DNA of 64,000 nucleotides from Roseiarcus sp036489975 (lineage in GTDB: Bacteria; Pseudomonadota; Alphaproteobacteria; Rhizobiales; Beijerinckiaceae), in contig DASXES010000049.1 of assembly GCA_036489975.1 (NCBI GenBank), positions 1 to 64,000 on the forward strand. Reading direction: 5' to 3'. Numbering within the stretch: position 1 is the stretch's first letter; every line of letters begins with the position of its first letter. Under the pieces are notes generated by a model, which saw only the letters and a program-made list of their open reading frames with translations, did not search any database and was not told the DNA's origin. A program made the translations under genes and the position numbers. Shown here piece after piece: positions 17,887-26,278 of the stretch.

Positions 17887-18171
17887 CTAGGCCGCCTCGG
17901 CGAACCTGACCGCAAGCCCCGTCGCGGTCAGCCGCTCGAGCCGGACCCCGCCGATGTCGCCGCCCTTGCAGCCCTCGACCTCGAACCGCACGTCGACGAT
18001 TCCGTCAGCCCCGTAGTCTTCGGCTTCGCGCCTCAAGGCTTCGATCGCCGTCTGACGGTCGGCTTCGGCGCTGGAATCGCCGGCTGCCCGCCAGGGCCCC
18101 TTCGCCCGGATTCGCCCAATCGCAATTGTACGCCGGCCGTCGTCGAGCGCGGCCGCAAAACTCACTCGCAT
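17887..18171 (-). CDS. YbjQ-like (heavy-metal-binding, UPF0145) family protein
   Basis: A 94-residue small protein from the ATG at 18171 (MRVSFAAALDDGRRT); an alternative TTG start at 18237 would add 22 residues that look non-conserved. The core EALRREAEDYGADGIVDVRFEVEG resembles the YbjQ/UPF0145 family, which forms pentamers with a central cavity and is sometimes annotated as heavy-metal-binding. The usual N-terminal half of YbjQ (the 'T.G..V......G.V.G' strand) is weak here, so this is a divergent or shortened member. The function is unknown. It stands alone upstream of the pnp terminator region on the same strand. Confidence 0.55.
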   Translation of the reverse strand: MRVSFAAALDDGRRTIAIGRIRAKGPWRAAGDSSAEADRQTAIEALRREAEDYGADGIVDVRFEVEGCKGGDIGGVRLERLTATGLAVRFAEAA

Positions 18172-18336
18172 GAGATTCAGTCCATAAGCTGAAGCGCAGA
18201 CTCCATAGCGCAGTCGGCCTTTCCGAGCCGTTAACAAGCCGTTACGGCTCGGAAATCAACCAGCGTCAGTATCGCCGGCGAAGCGCCGCGGCGCTGTGAT
18301 GCGCCGCACAATATGTAGGGCGCAGACTGGATTTCG

Positions 18337-20481
18337 CTATTCGGCCGTCGGCGCGGGCTCCAGCGCGGGCGTCTTTTCGAGATCGGCGCCCGTCTGCTGG
18401 TCGACGACGCGCATCGACAGTTTCACCTTGCCGCGATCGTCGAAGCCCATGACCTTGACCTTGACCCTGTCGCCTTCCTTGACGACGTCGGTCGTCTTGT
18501 TGACACGCGTTTTCGCCAGTTGCGAAATGTGGACGAGGCCGTCCTTCGAGCCGAAGAAATTGACGAAGGCGCCGAATTCGACCGTCTTGACGACAGTGCC
18601 GTCGTAAATCTGGCCGACCTCCGCTTCGGAGGCGATCGACTTGATCCAGTTCACGGCCGCCTTGATCTTCGCCCCGTCGCTGGACGCGATCTTCACCGTG
18701 CCGTCGTCCTCGATGTTGATCTTGGCGCCGGTCTTTTCCACGATCTCGCGGATCACCTTGCCGCCGGTGCCGATCACTTCGCGAATCTTGTCGGTGGGGA
18801 TCTTCATGGTCTCGATGCGGGGGGCGAACTCGCCGAGTTCGGCCCTGGCGCCAGTGAGCGCCTTGCTCATTTCGCCAAGGATATGCATGCGCCCCTCGCG
18901 CGCCTGAGCGAGCGCCTGGGCCATGATCTCCTCGGTGATGCCGGCGATCTTGATGTCCATCTGCAGCGAAGTGACCCCTTCGCTCGTGCCCGCGACCTTG
19001 AAGTCCATGTCGCCGAGATGATCCTCGTCGCCGAGGATGTCGCTGAGCACCGCGAAGCGCTCGCCCTCGAGGATGAGGCCCATCGCGATGCCCGCGGTCG
19101 GGCGCTTGAGCGGCACGCCGGCGTCCATCAGCGCCAGCGACGAGCCGCACACTGTCGCCATCGACGATGAGCCGTTCGACTCGGTGATCTCCGAGACGAC
19201 GCGGATCGTGTAGGGGAACTCGGCCGCGGTCGGCAGCATCGGGCGAATGGCGCGCCAGGCGAGCTTGCCGTGTCCGATTTCACGCCGGCCCGGAGCCCCC
19301 ATGCGGCCGGTCTCGCCGACCGAATAGGGAGGAAAGTTGTAGTGGAGCAGGAACCGCTCCTTATAGGTCCCGTCAAGCGAGTCGACATATTGCTCGTCCT
19401 CGCCCGTGCCCAGCGTGGCGACCACCAACGCCTGCGTCTCTCCACGCGTGAACAAGGCCGAGCCGTGGGTGCGGGGCAACACCCCGACCTCGGCGAGGAT
19501 CGGGCGCACGGTGGTGAGGTCCCGCCCGTCGATGCGGCGCTTGTGGTCGAGAATGTTCCAGCGCACCACCTTGGCCTGGGCGTCGTGGAAAGCCTTCGCG
19601 ACGTCGCCCGCGGGAAACTTCGCCTCAGCGCCTGCCGGCGCGAGCGCGGCAAACACCTTCGCCTTGGCGGCGTCGAGGGCGGCGTAGCGCTCCTGCTTCT
19701 GGGTGTGCGAATAGGCGGCGCGAAGATCGGCCTCGCCCACTTCCAGGACCGCCTTTTCGACCGCCGAGTGATCCTTCGTTCCGAGTTCGCGCGGCTCCTT
19801 GGCTGCCTTTTCGGCCAGCCGGATGATCGCCTGAAGGACCGGCTGGAAGGCGGAATGGCCGGCCATCACCGCCTTGAGCATCGTGTCCTCGGAGAGCTCC
19901 TGGGCCTGCGATTCGACCATCAGGACCGCGTCCGCCGTGCCGGCGACGACAAGATCGAGAGTCGAATCCTTCATCTCCTCGACGGTCGGATTGACTTTGA
20001 GCTCGCCCTTGATGAGGCCGACGCGCGCGCCGCCGATCGGGCCCATGAAGGGCACGCCCGATAGGGTCAGCGCGGCTGAAGCGGCGACCATGGCTAGGAT
20101 GTCCGAGTCATTCTCGAGGTCGTAGGAGAAGACCGTCGCGATGACCTGCGTGTCGCAGCGGAAATCCTCGGGAAACAGCGGACGGACCGGCCGGTCGATC
20201 AGGCGCGAAGTCAGCGTCTCACGATCGGACATGCGCCCTTCGCGCTTGAGGTAGCCGCCAGGAATTCGTCCCGCCGCGAACGTCTTCTCCTGGTAGTGGA
20301 CGGTGAGGGGAAAGAAATCCTGGCCGGGCTTGGGCTCCTTGGCGGCGACGACGGTCGCCAGCACCGTGGTTTCGCCCCAGGTCGCCAGCACCGCCCCGTC
20401 CGCCTGACGGGCCACGCGGCCGGTTTCGAGCGTGAGCTTGCGCCCGCACCAATCGAGTTCTTCACGTTGTACGTCAAACAT
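18337..20481 (-). CDS. pnp: Polynucleotide phosphorylase
   Basis: A 714-residue 3'-5' exoribonuclease that degrades RNA phosphorolytically and belongs to the degradosome. Two RNase PH-like domains (about 1-210 and 310-540) are joined by a helical linker, then KH (motif IGTGGKVIREI) and S1 (VGQIYDGTVVKTVEFGAFVNF) RNA-binding domains. The second core carries SNGSSSMATVCG and the phosphate/metal-binding residues around DILGDEDHLGDMDFKVAGT. It lies downstream of rpsO on the same strand, the classical bacterial order, with a 228-base leader containing several hairpins that may be targets for RNase-dependent autoregulation as in E. coli. Confidence 0.97.
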   Translation of the reverse strand: MFDVQREELDWCGRKLTLETGRVARQADGAVLATWGETTVLATVVAAKEPKPGQDFFPLTVHYQEKTFAAGRIPGGYLKREGRMSDRETLTSRLIDRPVRPLFPEDFRCDTQVIATVFSYDLENDSDILAMVAASAALTLSGVPFMGPIGGARVGLIKGELKVNPTVEEMKDSTLDLVVAGTADAVLMVESQAQELSEDTMLKAVMAGHSAFQPVLQAIIRLAEKAAKEPRELGTKDHSAVEKAVLEVGEADLRAAYSHTQKQERYAALDAAKAKVFAALAPAGAEAKFPAGDVAKAFHDAQAKVVRWNILDHKRRIDGRDLTTVRPILAEVGVLPRTHGSALFTRGETQALVVATLGTGEDEQYVDSLDGTYKERFLLHYNFPPYSVGETGRMGAPGRREIGHGKLAWRAIRPMLPTAAEFPYTIRVVSEITESNGSSSMATVCGSSLALMDAGVPLKRPTAGIAMGLILEGERFAVLSDILGDEDHLGDMDFKVAGTSEGVTSLQMDIKIAGITEEIMAQALAQAREGRMHILGEMSKALTGARAELGEFAPRIETMKIPTDKIREVIGTGGKVIREIVEKTGAKINIEDDGTVKIASSDGAKIKAAVNWIKSIASEAEVGQIYDGTVVKTVEFGAFVNFFGSKDGLVHISQLAKTRVNKTTDVVKEGDRVKVKVMGFDDRGKVKLSMRVVDQQTGADLEKTPALEPAPTAE

Positions 20482-20531
20482 CTTTCTTCATCCTGCATGA
20501 GTTGAGGATGCGAAAGCCCGCGGCCCATGCC

Positions 20532-20591
20532 GCCCGTCGATCGGGCTCGTCATCGGCAAGACGGCGAGCGGCTGGGCGTGCGCCAGCCGCT
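20532..20591 (-). promoter_or_regulatory. Hairpins in the pnp leader
   Basis: Two stem-loops lie between rpsO and pnp: GCCCG-TCGAT-CGGGC (20532-20546) and a stronger one with 9-base arms AGCGGCTGG (20567-20575) and CCAGCCGCT (20583-20591). In E. coli the corresponding leader is cut by RNase III and PNPase then represses its own mRNA. Position and structure fit such a site here, but regulation is inferred. Confidence 0.45.
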
Positions 20592-20670
20592 TGCGATCCT
20601 GCCATGACGCCAGGCTCTCGCATTGGGTAAAGGGCTTCGGCCGCGCCGCCGCCCGGTCTTAAGGACGGGA

Positions 20671-20686
20671 CGCCTGAAATCAGGCG
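20671..20686 (-). terminator. Hairpin downstream of rpsO
   Basis: The sequence CGCCTGA-AA-TCAGGCG forms a short stem 24 bases after the rpsO stop. There is no clear T-run behind it on the minus strand, so it may be an attenuator or an RNA-processing/stability structure rather than a full terminator, allowing read-through into pnp. Confidence 0.4.
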
Positions 20687-20709
20687 CTCCGTTTGCGTGG
20701 GGCCCGCTG

Positions 20710-20979
20710 TCAGCGGCGGATGCCCAGGCGCTCGATGAGGGTCTTGTAGCGCGCCTCATCCTGCTTCTTGACATAGTCGAGAAGCGTTCGCCGCTGCGAC
20801 ACCATCTTGAGCAGGCCGCGGCGGGAATGGTTGTCCTTGACGTGAGTCTTGAAGTGGCCGGTCAGGTTGGCGATGCGCTCGGTGAGAATCGCAACCTGCA
20901 CTTCGGGCGATCCGGTATCGCCCACTTTCAAACCATATTGATTGATGAGCGCGCCCTTGCGCTCAGCTGTGATCGACAT
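20710..20979 (-). CDS. rpsO: 30S ribosomal protein S15
   Basis: An 89-residue ribosomal protein, the normal length, binding the central domain of 16S rRNA. It has the standard features: N-terminal MSITAERK, the DTGSPEVQVAILTERI signature, HFKTHVKDNHSRRGLL and the basic C-terminus. It is followed by pnp on the same strand. The truB gene, frequently upstream of rpsO in alphaproteobacteria, is absent here; instead an unrelated divergent gene starts about 420 bases away. Confidence 0.98.
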   Translation of the reverse strand: MSITAERKGALINQYGLKVGDTGSPEVQVAILTERIANLTGHFKTHVKDNHSRRGLLKMVSQRRTLLDYVKKQDEARYKTLIERLGIRR

Positions 20980-21396
20980 CGGGATTGTCCTTAAATCTGC
21001 GGCCGGACGAAGCCAGCCTCATCGTTCCCAACGCGGCCGAACCGGGATGTCGTCCAGGTCGGTCGCAACGCAACTTGCCGCGCGCCAAGAGGCCCGCGGA
21101 TGGCGCGCTTATACAGATTTCATGGCCGCACGCCAGCCTTTTTCTCGAGATGCAGCGAGAGCGATCGGGCTAAAGGCGCCGCGGCTTGACCCGGCGTGGC
21201 CCCGACCGCTCCTCCGGACGACGATGTGTGATGCCCGTCACAGAGCGCAGCTGAAAACTGTGGCTTGACTGCTCGCGAGCCGCGTTTGCGTGAACGCCGG
21301 CTCTGCGAGGGCCTAGCGCGCCTTCTTTTCTGCACCTCCTCGCTCGAATCCGATTTATCTGGACCAATTCCACATATTTCAAAAGGACATTTTACC
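20980..21396. other. Divergent intergenic region between rpsO and the THAP4-like gene
   Basis: A 417-base gap that must contain the promoters of both rpsO (minus) and the downstream plus-strand gene. On the minus strand TATAAG at 21108-21113 is a good -10 candidate for rpsO, about 130 bases before its start, but no matching -35 is evident. On the plus strand AAAAGGAC (21381-21388) is the ribosome binding site of the next gene. No coding sequence is supported in between. Confidence 0.5.
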
Positions 21397-22578
21397 ATGG
21401 CAGACCGCGATCATCTCGAAAACGCCTTTTCCATGCCCGTTGGTTTCAAGATTCATGAAGTCCGCCCCAGGAGGGGCGAAGCCCTTGAGCGGGCGCCCAG
21501 CCTGACCTCACTTGCGGCCGCCGCGGCGCCGCCTCCGCTTGGGCCCCTCGTCGCCTTCGCCGGGACCTGGAGCGGCATGGGCTTCAACACCATCTTCCGT
21601 CCGCAGAATCAAACGTTCGACCTGCCGACCCCGGCGCCGGGCGACAATCTGCTCGAGCTCAACCTCACCTCGGAGACCCTCTCTTTCAACGCCAGTCTCG
21701 GCTCCATCCCCAATCGCGGGATGCTCCAGGACGACCTGTTCATGAACGGCGTGCCTTACGTTCAGTCGATCAACGACGTGACGAATCCCGCGCCGCCCAC
21801 CGGCATCCACTTCGAGCCGGGCATCTGGCTCAGCGTTCCAGCGACCACCGATCCGCAGGAACCGATCTCAGTTGCGCGCATGGCCTCAATACCGCACGGG
21901 ACGACGATCATCGCGCAGGGGGTGGCCCTCCCGACGACCAACGGGCCACCCAACATCCATCCGGTCGACATCACGCCGTTCCCGATCGGCGGCGGCCCGC
22001 CGATCCGGTTCCCCAGCCAAACCGGGCTAACCCAGGGAACCGCGCGCCTGCCCCAGGACCTGACCCCTTGGCTCAACGCCGGCACGATCACCCAGGGGCT
22101 TCTGGACGACCCCAACCAGATGCTGCGAAAGGCCATTTCGGTTCAGAACATCCTGTCCACCACCACGATCGTCGTGAGCACGAATCCGCAATCGCCGCTT
22201 TTCGGCGGAGGAACCAGCAACATCGCCTTTCTGCTCGGCAACGCCGCAGGCGCCCCGGCGAACGCCAACGCCATCCAGATGGACGCCGTCTTCTGGATCG
22301 AAACCGTCGAGCACCAGCTTCACATCGACTTTCCGAACGGGAGCGCGCCGACCACCATCCAGCCGCGCGGCGCGCCGTTCGGACTTCCATTGGTCACGTT
22401 CCTGCTCGACCCGCCCGTCCAGCTGACCGGCCCGAGAATCATCAAGGTGACGTCGACGCAGATCCAGTACAGCCAGAAGGTCATTCTCAACTTCAACGGC
22501 CTCTCGTGGCCGCATGTTTCGGTCGCAACGCTGGTTCCGACAGCGCCGCTTCCGATTCCAGATTCCGCCTGGCAGTGA
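21397..22578 (+). CDS. THAP4/nitrobindin-like beta-barrel domain protein, function unknown
   Basis: A 393-residue soluble protein without signal peptide or membrane helix. After a 45-residue leader the block GPLVAFAGTWSGMGFNTIFRP resembles the start of nitrobindin/THAP4-type lipocalin-like domains, followed by LLELNLTSETLSF, GSIPNRGMLQDDLFM, FEPGIWLSVPATT, VARMASIPHGTTIIAQG and the C-terminal VILNFNGLSWPHVSVATL. I recognise this as a family usually annotated 'heme-binding protein' in actinobacteria and proteobacteria, but a heme ligand cannot be pointed to. The start is the ATG at 21397 with AAAAGGAC upstream; the open frame extends 132 bases further upstream without support. It appears to be monocistronic and ends before a perfect palindrome at 22633. 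Confidence 0.6.
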   Translation: MADRDHLENAFSMPVGFKIHEVRPRRGEALERAPSLTSLAAAAAPPPLGPLVAFAGTWSGMGFNTIFRPQNQTFDLPTPAPGDNLLELNLTSETLSFNASLGSIPNRGMLQDDLFMNGVPYVQSINDVTNPAPPTGIHFEPGIWLSVPATTDPQEPISVARMASIPHGTTIIAQGVALPTTNGPPNIHPVDITPFPIGGGPPIRFPSQTGLTQGTARLPQDLTPWLNAGTITQGLLDDPNQMLRKAISVQNILSTTTIVVSTNPQSPLFGGGTSNIAFLLGNAAGAPANANAIQMDAVFWIETVEHQLHIDFPNGSAPTTIQPRGAPFGLPLVTFLLDPPVQLTGPRIIKVTSTQIQYSQKVILNFNGLSWPHVSVATLVPTAPLPIPDSAWQ

Positions 22579-22632
22579 CGCGAAAAAGCCGGTTTCGAGC
22601 TTAATCGAACCGCCTGGCCACGGCCGGGAACC

Positions 22633-22654
22633 GCCGTCCCGATATCGGGACGGC
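22633..22654 (+). terminator. Perfect 22-base palindrome after the THAP4-like gene
   Basis: GCCGTCCCGA and TCGGGACGGC flank a central TA, giving an uninterrupted palindrome 55 bases after the stop. The near-absence of a loop means the RNA hairpin would open a few central bases; the following CGCTTTGAG gives only a weak T-run. It could be a terminator or a protein-binding palindrome. The rest of the 341-base gap (22579-22919) shows no gene. Confidence 0.45.
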
Positions 22655-22919
22655 GCTTTGAGCGGGCGCATGCGCGCCCCATTCGGGCTTGCTCCGTAGC
22701 GGTAGGCTTCGCTGTCGGGAGCGCAGCAAATCCGCGTCCGCTCGGGCGAACTGTTCGCCGAGCGTGACAGGCTCCGCGTTGCGCGCGCTCACGGTCTTTG
22801 CGGAATAGCCGCGTCGCTTATCCCGCCGCGCTTGGGGGGTCAGGTCGGCGACGCATTCGGTTGCCGCGGCCGCCGGAAGCGGCTACCACCCCGCGGATCC
22901 TCCTCCATCCTGCGTTCCA

Positions 22920-23432
22920 ATGCCTGCCTCACCCGAAGATCTGCTCGCGTATCTGACTGCCCTCGGGGTCGAGACCGAGACCGTCGACCATCCGCCGCTC
23001 TTCACGGTCGAGGATTCGCAGGCTCTGCGCGGCGACATCCGCGGCGGTCATACCAAGAACCTGTTCGTCAAGGACAAGAAGGGCCGGCTGTTCCTTCTCG
23101 TCCTGGGCGAGGAGACGGCGGTCGACCTCAAGCGGGTGCACGAGACGATCGGCGCGCAGGGGCGCGTTTCCTTCGGCTCGGCCGAACTCCTGGAGGAGGT
23201 ATGGGGCGTCAAGCCGGGGGCCGTCACGCCGTTCGGCGCGATCAATGACAAGGCGGCCAGGGTTTCTATCGTTCTGGATGAAGCGATGATGCGCCACGAA
23301 CGCCTCAACTTCCATCCCCTGGTCAATACCCGCACAACGGGGCTCAAGAGCGCCGACCTGATGAGATTTCTTCGGGCGACGGGACATGAGCCGCTCGTGG
23401 CGGCGCTCGGACAGGATCAAGCCGCAGGTTGA
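22920..23432 (+). CDS. ProXp/PrdX-type aminoacyl-tRNA deacylase
   Basis: A 170-residue YbaK/EbsC-domain protein of the 'prolyl-tRNA synthetase associated domain' group (ProXp-ala/PrdX). These enzymes hydrolyse mischarged Ala-tRNA-Pro in trans. Conserved features are the N-terminal LLAYLTALGVETETVDHPP, FTVEDSQALRGDIRGGHTKNLF (with the catalytic-site Lys), the core FGSAELLEEVWGVKPGAVTPFG and the end block LNFHPLVNTRTTGL. The start at 22920 is the first ATG giving the family N-terminus; upstream sequence is GC-rich with no strong SD. A 16-base tandem duplication covers the stop codon. Its downstream neighbour is a CnoX-like protein, so both are in a protein-quality-control setting. Confidence 0.9.
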   Translation: MPASPEDLLAYLTALGVETETVDHPPLFTVEDSQALRGDIRGGHTKNLFVKDKKGRLFLLVLGEETAVDLKRVHETIGAQGRVSFGSAELLEEVWGVKPGAVTPFGAINDKAARVSIVLDEAMMRHERLNFHPLVNTRTTGLKSADLMRFLRATGHEPLVAALGQDQAAG

Positions 23433-23452
23433 ATAAGCCGCAGGTTGAATAA
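23421..23452 (+). repeat. Perfect 16-base tandem duplication at a stop codon
   Basis: GCCGCAGGTTGAATAA occurs twice in a row (23421-23436 and 23437-23452). The first copy contains the last codons and TGA of the deacylase gene; the second is downstream. It looks like a recent slippage duplication with no coding effect. Confidence 0.95.
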
Positions 23453-23534
23453 AAAGTCCGGCGGCTCCATCTAGGACAGCAAAATTGGGGTGTGGTGCGC
23501 GGCATCGCCGTCGCCAGGCTGGAGATGAGGGATT

Positions 23535-24446
23535 ATGGCGAATGTGAGCGGCGCGGTCGCGCCTCAAGCCAAAGCGGGCGCGGTCAAGGATGTGACGTCG
23601 GCCTCGTTCCGCGCCGACGTGCTCACCGCGTCGATGCGCCAGCCGGTGCTGGTCGATTTCTGGGCGCCGTGGTGCGGGCCATGCAAGCAGCTCGCGCCGG
23701 CGCTGGAGAAGGCGGTCGCCGACGCGGGCGGCAAGGTCGCGCTGGTCAAGATGAACATCGACGACCATCCCCAGATCCCAGGCCAGCTCGGCATCCAGTC
23801 GATTCCCGCCGTGATCGCCTTCGACAAGGGCCAGCCGGTGGACGGATTCGTCGGCGCGCTGCCGGAGAGCCAGATCCGTGGCTTCATCGAGCGGCTCGTC
23901 GGGCCGATCCAGAGTGAATCGGCGGTGCTTCTCGCTGAGGCGGAGGAGGCCGCCGCCACCGGCGATGCGGCCGGAGCGGCTGCGATCTTTTCCGAGATTT
24001 TGGCCGAGGATCCGGCCGAGGCCAAGGCGATCGGCGGCCTCGCCAAGCTCCATGTCGCCGCCGGACGGCTCGAGGAGGCGAAAGCCTTGCTGGAGACGGC
24101 GCCCGCTGCAGCGCCAGGCAAGGAGCAGGACCCGGCGGTTGTCGCCGCCTGGGCCGCGCTGCACCTCGCCGAGCAGGCCTCGAACGTCGGCGAGCTTGCG
24201 CCGCTCGAGCAGGCCGTCGCCGCCAATCCCAGCGACTATCAGGCGCGCTTCGATCTCGCCGTCGCCCTCTCGGCGAAGGGCGATCGGGCCGGCGCCGCCG
24301 ACCAACTGCTTGAAATCATTCAGCGCGACCGCAAATGGAACGACGAGGCGGCGCGCAAGCAATTGCTGCAGTTCTTCGAGGCCTGGGGTCTGATGGATCC
24401 AGAATCGGTCGCGGCGCGGCGCAAGCTGTCGGCGATCTGGTTTTGA
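23535..24446 (+). CDS. CnoX-type thioredoxin-TPR co-chaperone
   Basis: A 303-residue protein combining an N-terminal thioredoxin domain (about 18-130, active site WCGPC with C47 and C50) and a C-terminal TPR region (about 135-300) with Ala-rich helical repeats. This is the architecture of CnoX/YbbN, which holds unfolding proteins during oxidative stress and passes them to GroEL. The intact CxxC (E. coli CnoX has lost one Cys) suggests redox activity, as in Caulobacter. GATTATGGCG precedes the body; the ATG at 23535 gives MANVSGAV. The next gene, a LON-substrate-domain protein, starts 44 bases downstream, an arrangement common in alphaproteobacteria. Confidence 0.92.
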   Translation: MANVSGAVAPQAKAGAVKDVTSASFRADVLTASMRQPVLVDFWAPWCGPCKQLAPALEKAVADAGGKVALVKMNIDDHPQIPGQLGIQSIPAVIAFDKGQPVDGFVGALPESQIRGFIERLVGPIQSESAVLLAEAEEAAATGDAAGAAAIFSEILAEDPAEAKAIGGLAKLHVAAGRLEEAKALLETAPAAAPGKEQDPAVVAAWAALHLAEQASNVGELAPLEQAVAANPSDYQARFDLAVALSAKGDRAGAADQLLEIIQRDRKWNDEAARKQLLQFFEAWGLMDPESVAARRKLSAIWF

Positions 24447-24490
24447 CGGCGATCCGCCGCGAAAAGCGTCCAGAGAATGAGAAGGGCGCC

Positions 24491-25159
24491 ATGAAGCTCA
24501 ATCGCACCTTCGCCGGGCCGGCCGAGATGCCGGAAACGATCCCGCTCTTTCCTCTTGCCGGGGCGCTTCTCCTGCCGCGCCGGCCAATCCAGCTCACCGT
24601 GTTCGAGCCGCGCTATCTCGAGATGCTCGACAATGCGCTTGCCGGCGAGCGGCTCATCGGGATCATCCAGCCGACCGACTCGGAGGAGACGGGAGACCAG
24701 AGCCCCGAGCTTTACCCGCTCGGCTGCGCCGGCCGCATCGTCCAATACGCCGAGATCGGCGACGGACGCTGCTTTCTCACGCTGATGGGGGTGGCGCGGT
24801 TCCATCTCAAGGCGGAGGCGCCGAGCGGCCTGCCTTACCGCGTCGCAGTCGCCGATTACGCGGCCTTCGGCGAGGACTTTCTCGAAGGCGCGGGCGAGGC
24901 TGCGGTCGATCGCGAGGACCTGATCTCGGCTCTGAGGCGCTTCGCCGAAGTCAACGAGATCAAGGTGGTGTGGAGCGACATCAAGAAGGCGTCGAACGAA
25001 GCGCTGGTCAACGGCCTGTCAATGATGAGCCCCTGCGGGCCGAAGGAAAAGCAGGCGCTGCTCGAGGCGAAGGACCTCAAGTCGCGGTCGGAAATGCTGG
25101 TCGCGATCACGACCATCGAGCTCGCGCGCGGCCAGGACGCGGCGACGCAGATTCACTAG
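24491..25159 (+). CDS. LON peptidase N-terminal substrate-binding domain protein
   Basis: A 222-residue protein consisting of the LON substrate-binding domain (PUA-like N-domain of Lon protease) without ATPase or protease. Typical blocks are IPLFPLAGALLLPRRPIQLTVFEPRYLEM, the LIGIIQPT strand and GCAGRIVQYAEIGDGRCFLTLMGVARF. The start at 24491 (MKLNRTF) is preferred over the longer open frame because GAGAAGG stands just upstream. It follows the CnoX-like gene, so an accessory role in proteolysis or protein quality control is plausible but unproven. Its last 53 bases overlap the 3' end of the convergent glycosyltransferase gene. Confidence 0.9.
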   Translation: MKLNRTFAGPAEMPETIPLFPLAGALLLPRRPIQLTVFEPRYLEMLDNALAGERLIGIIQPTDSEETGDQSPELYPLGCAGRIVQYAEIGDGRCFLTLMGVARFHLKAEAPSGLPYRVAVADYAAFGEDFLEGAGEAAVDREDLISALRRFAEVNEIKVVWSDIKKASNEALVNGLSMMSPCGPKEKQALLEAKDLKSRSEMLVAITTIELARGQDAATQIH

Positions 25160-26120
25160 CGCGCTCCGGCCGCTGCCCGGACGCATCGTCGAAGCCGATC
25201 GCGCGCTCGACGATGTAAAGCGGCCGGCCCTTCGCCTCGGCGTAAATGCGCCCGACATAGAGCCCGATCACACCGGTCATCAGCATGTTCGCGCCTCCGA
25301 GGACGGCGACGACCACAATCGTCGAGCTCCAGCCTCTCTCGAGGCCCGGATCGCCGAACCCCCATCGCCCGATCACGCTCAGCCCATAGATGAAGGCGAG
25401 GGCGGACACTGCGCCGCCGGCCCAGAGCGCCAGACGAAGCGGCGCGTCGGAGAACGACAGCAGCCCGTTCGCCGCCAGCGAGATCATCTTGCTCAGCGAA
25501 TATTTGCTCGTTCCCGCGGCCCGCGGCGGGCGGTCGAAGGTCACCGTTCCGTGGCGAAACCCGATCCAGGCGAACATGCCCCGCACAAACCGGTCGCGCT
25601 CGGGCATGGCGAGGAAGCAGTCGAGCGCCCGGCGATCGACCAGCCGGAAGTCGCCGGCGTCGCGCGGCGGCGGAACGTCGCCAAACCGCGCGATGAGACG
25701 GTAGAACAGATGGGCCGTCGCCCGCTTGAACCGGCTTTCGCCTTGACGCGAGGCGCGCTCGGCCGAGACGATGTCGTAGCCTTCCTTCCAACGGGCGACC
25801 ATTTCAAGGACGACCTCGGGCGGATCCTGCAGATCCGCGTCCATCACGATCACCGCCTGCCCGGCGGCGTGATCGAGCCCGACCGTGATTGCGATCTGGT
25901 GGCCGAAATTGCGCGACAGCTTGATCAGCCGGTAGCGTTTGTCCGACCGCGCCTTGGCCTCGATCACGATCGCGCTCGTATCGGCCGATCCGTCGTCGAC
26001 CACGATCACCTCAGCCTCGGCGTCGAGGGCCCCGATGAGCGCGTCGAGGCGCCGGATGAGGATCGGGATCACCGCCTCCTCATTGAAGATCGGCACGACG
26101 AGGGAATAGGTCGGCGGCAT
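25107..26120 (-). CDS. GtrB/DPM1-like family 2 glycosyltransferase
   Basis: A 337-residue glycosyltransferase from the ATG at 26120 (MPPTYSLVVPIFNEE); the longer ORF start at 26171 adds 17 residues without SD. The GT-A domain has VVDDGSADTS and MDADLQDPPEVV (the metal/nucleotide-binding Asp residues) and the family's SRNFGHQIAITVGLDHA. Two C-terminal membrane helices (about 230-255 and 268-292) place it with polyprenyl-phosphate sugar transferases such as GtrB or PmtA-like proteins that load undecaprenyl phosphate on the cytoplasmic face. No partner flippase or O-antigen genes are adjacent. The C-terminal 17 codons overlap the convergent LON-domain gene. Confidence 0.9.
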   Translation of the reverse strand: MPPTYSLVVPIFNEEAVIPILIRRLDALIGALDAEAEVIVVDDGSADTSAIVIEAKARSDKRYRLIKLSRNFGHQIAITVGLDHAAGQAVIVMDADLQDPPEVVLEMVARWKEGYDIVSAERASRQGESRFKRATAHLFYRLIARFGDVPPPRDAGDFRLVDRRALDCFLAMPERDRFVRGMFAWIGFRHGTVTFDRPPRAAGTSKYSLSKMISLAANGLLSFSDAPLRLALWAGGAVSALAFIYGLSVIGRWGFGDPGLERGWSSTIVVVAVLGGANMLMTGVIGLYVGRIYAEAKGRPLYIVERAIGFDDASGQRPERASESASPRPGRARARWS

Positions 26121-26278
26121 GGGCGCGCAGCCTTTGCGAGTCAAAACCCAGGTACTGTCTGGCAAAAGCATAAAGAAAGGCTTTGCGACGCGCTCAGCGC
26201 CGACGCGCTACTCCGTCAGAACGTTGTCTGATAGAATGGTTAAAACGCATTAACCGGCGTCGGCCGACGGAGTCATCC

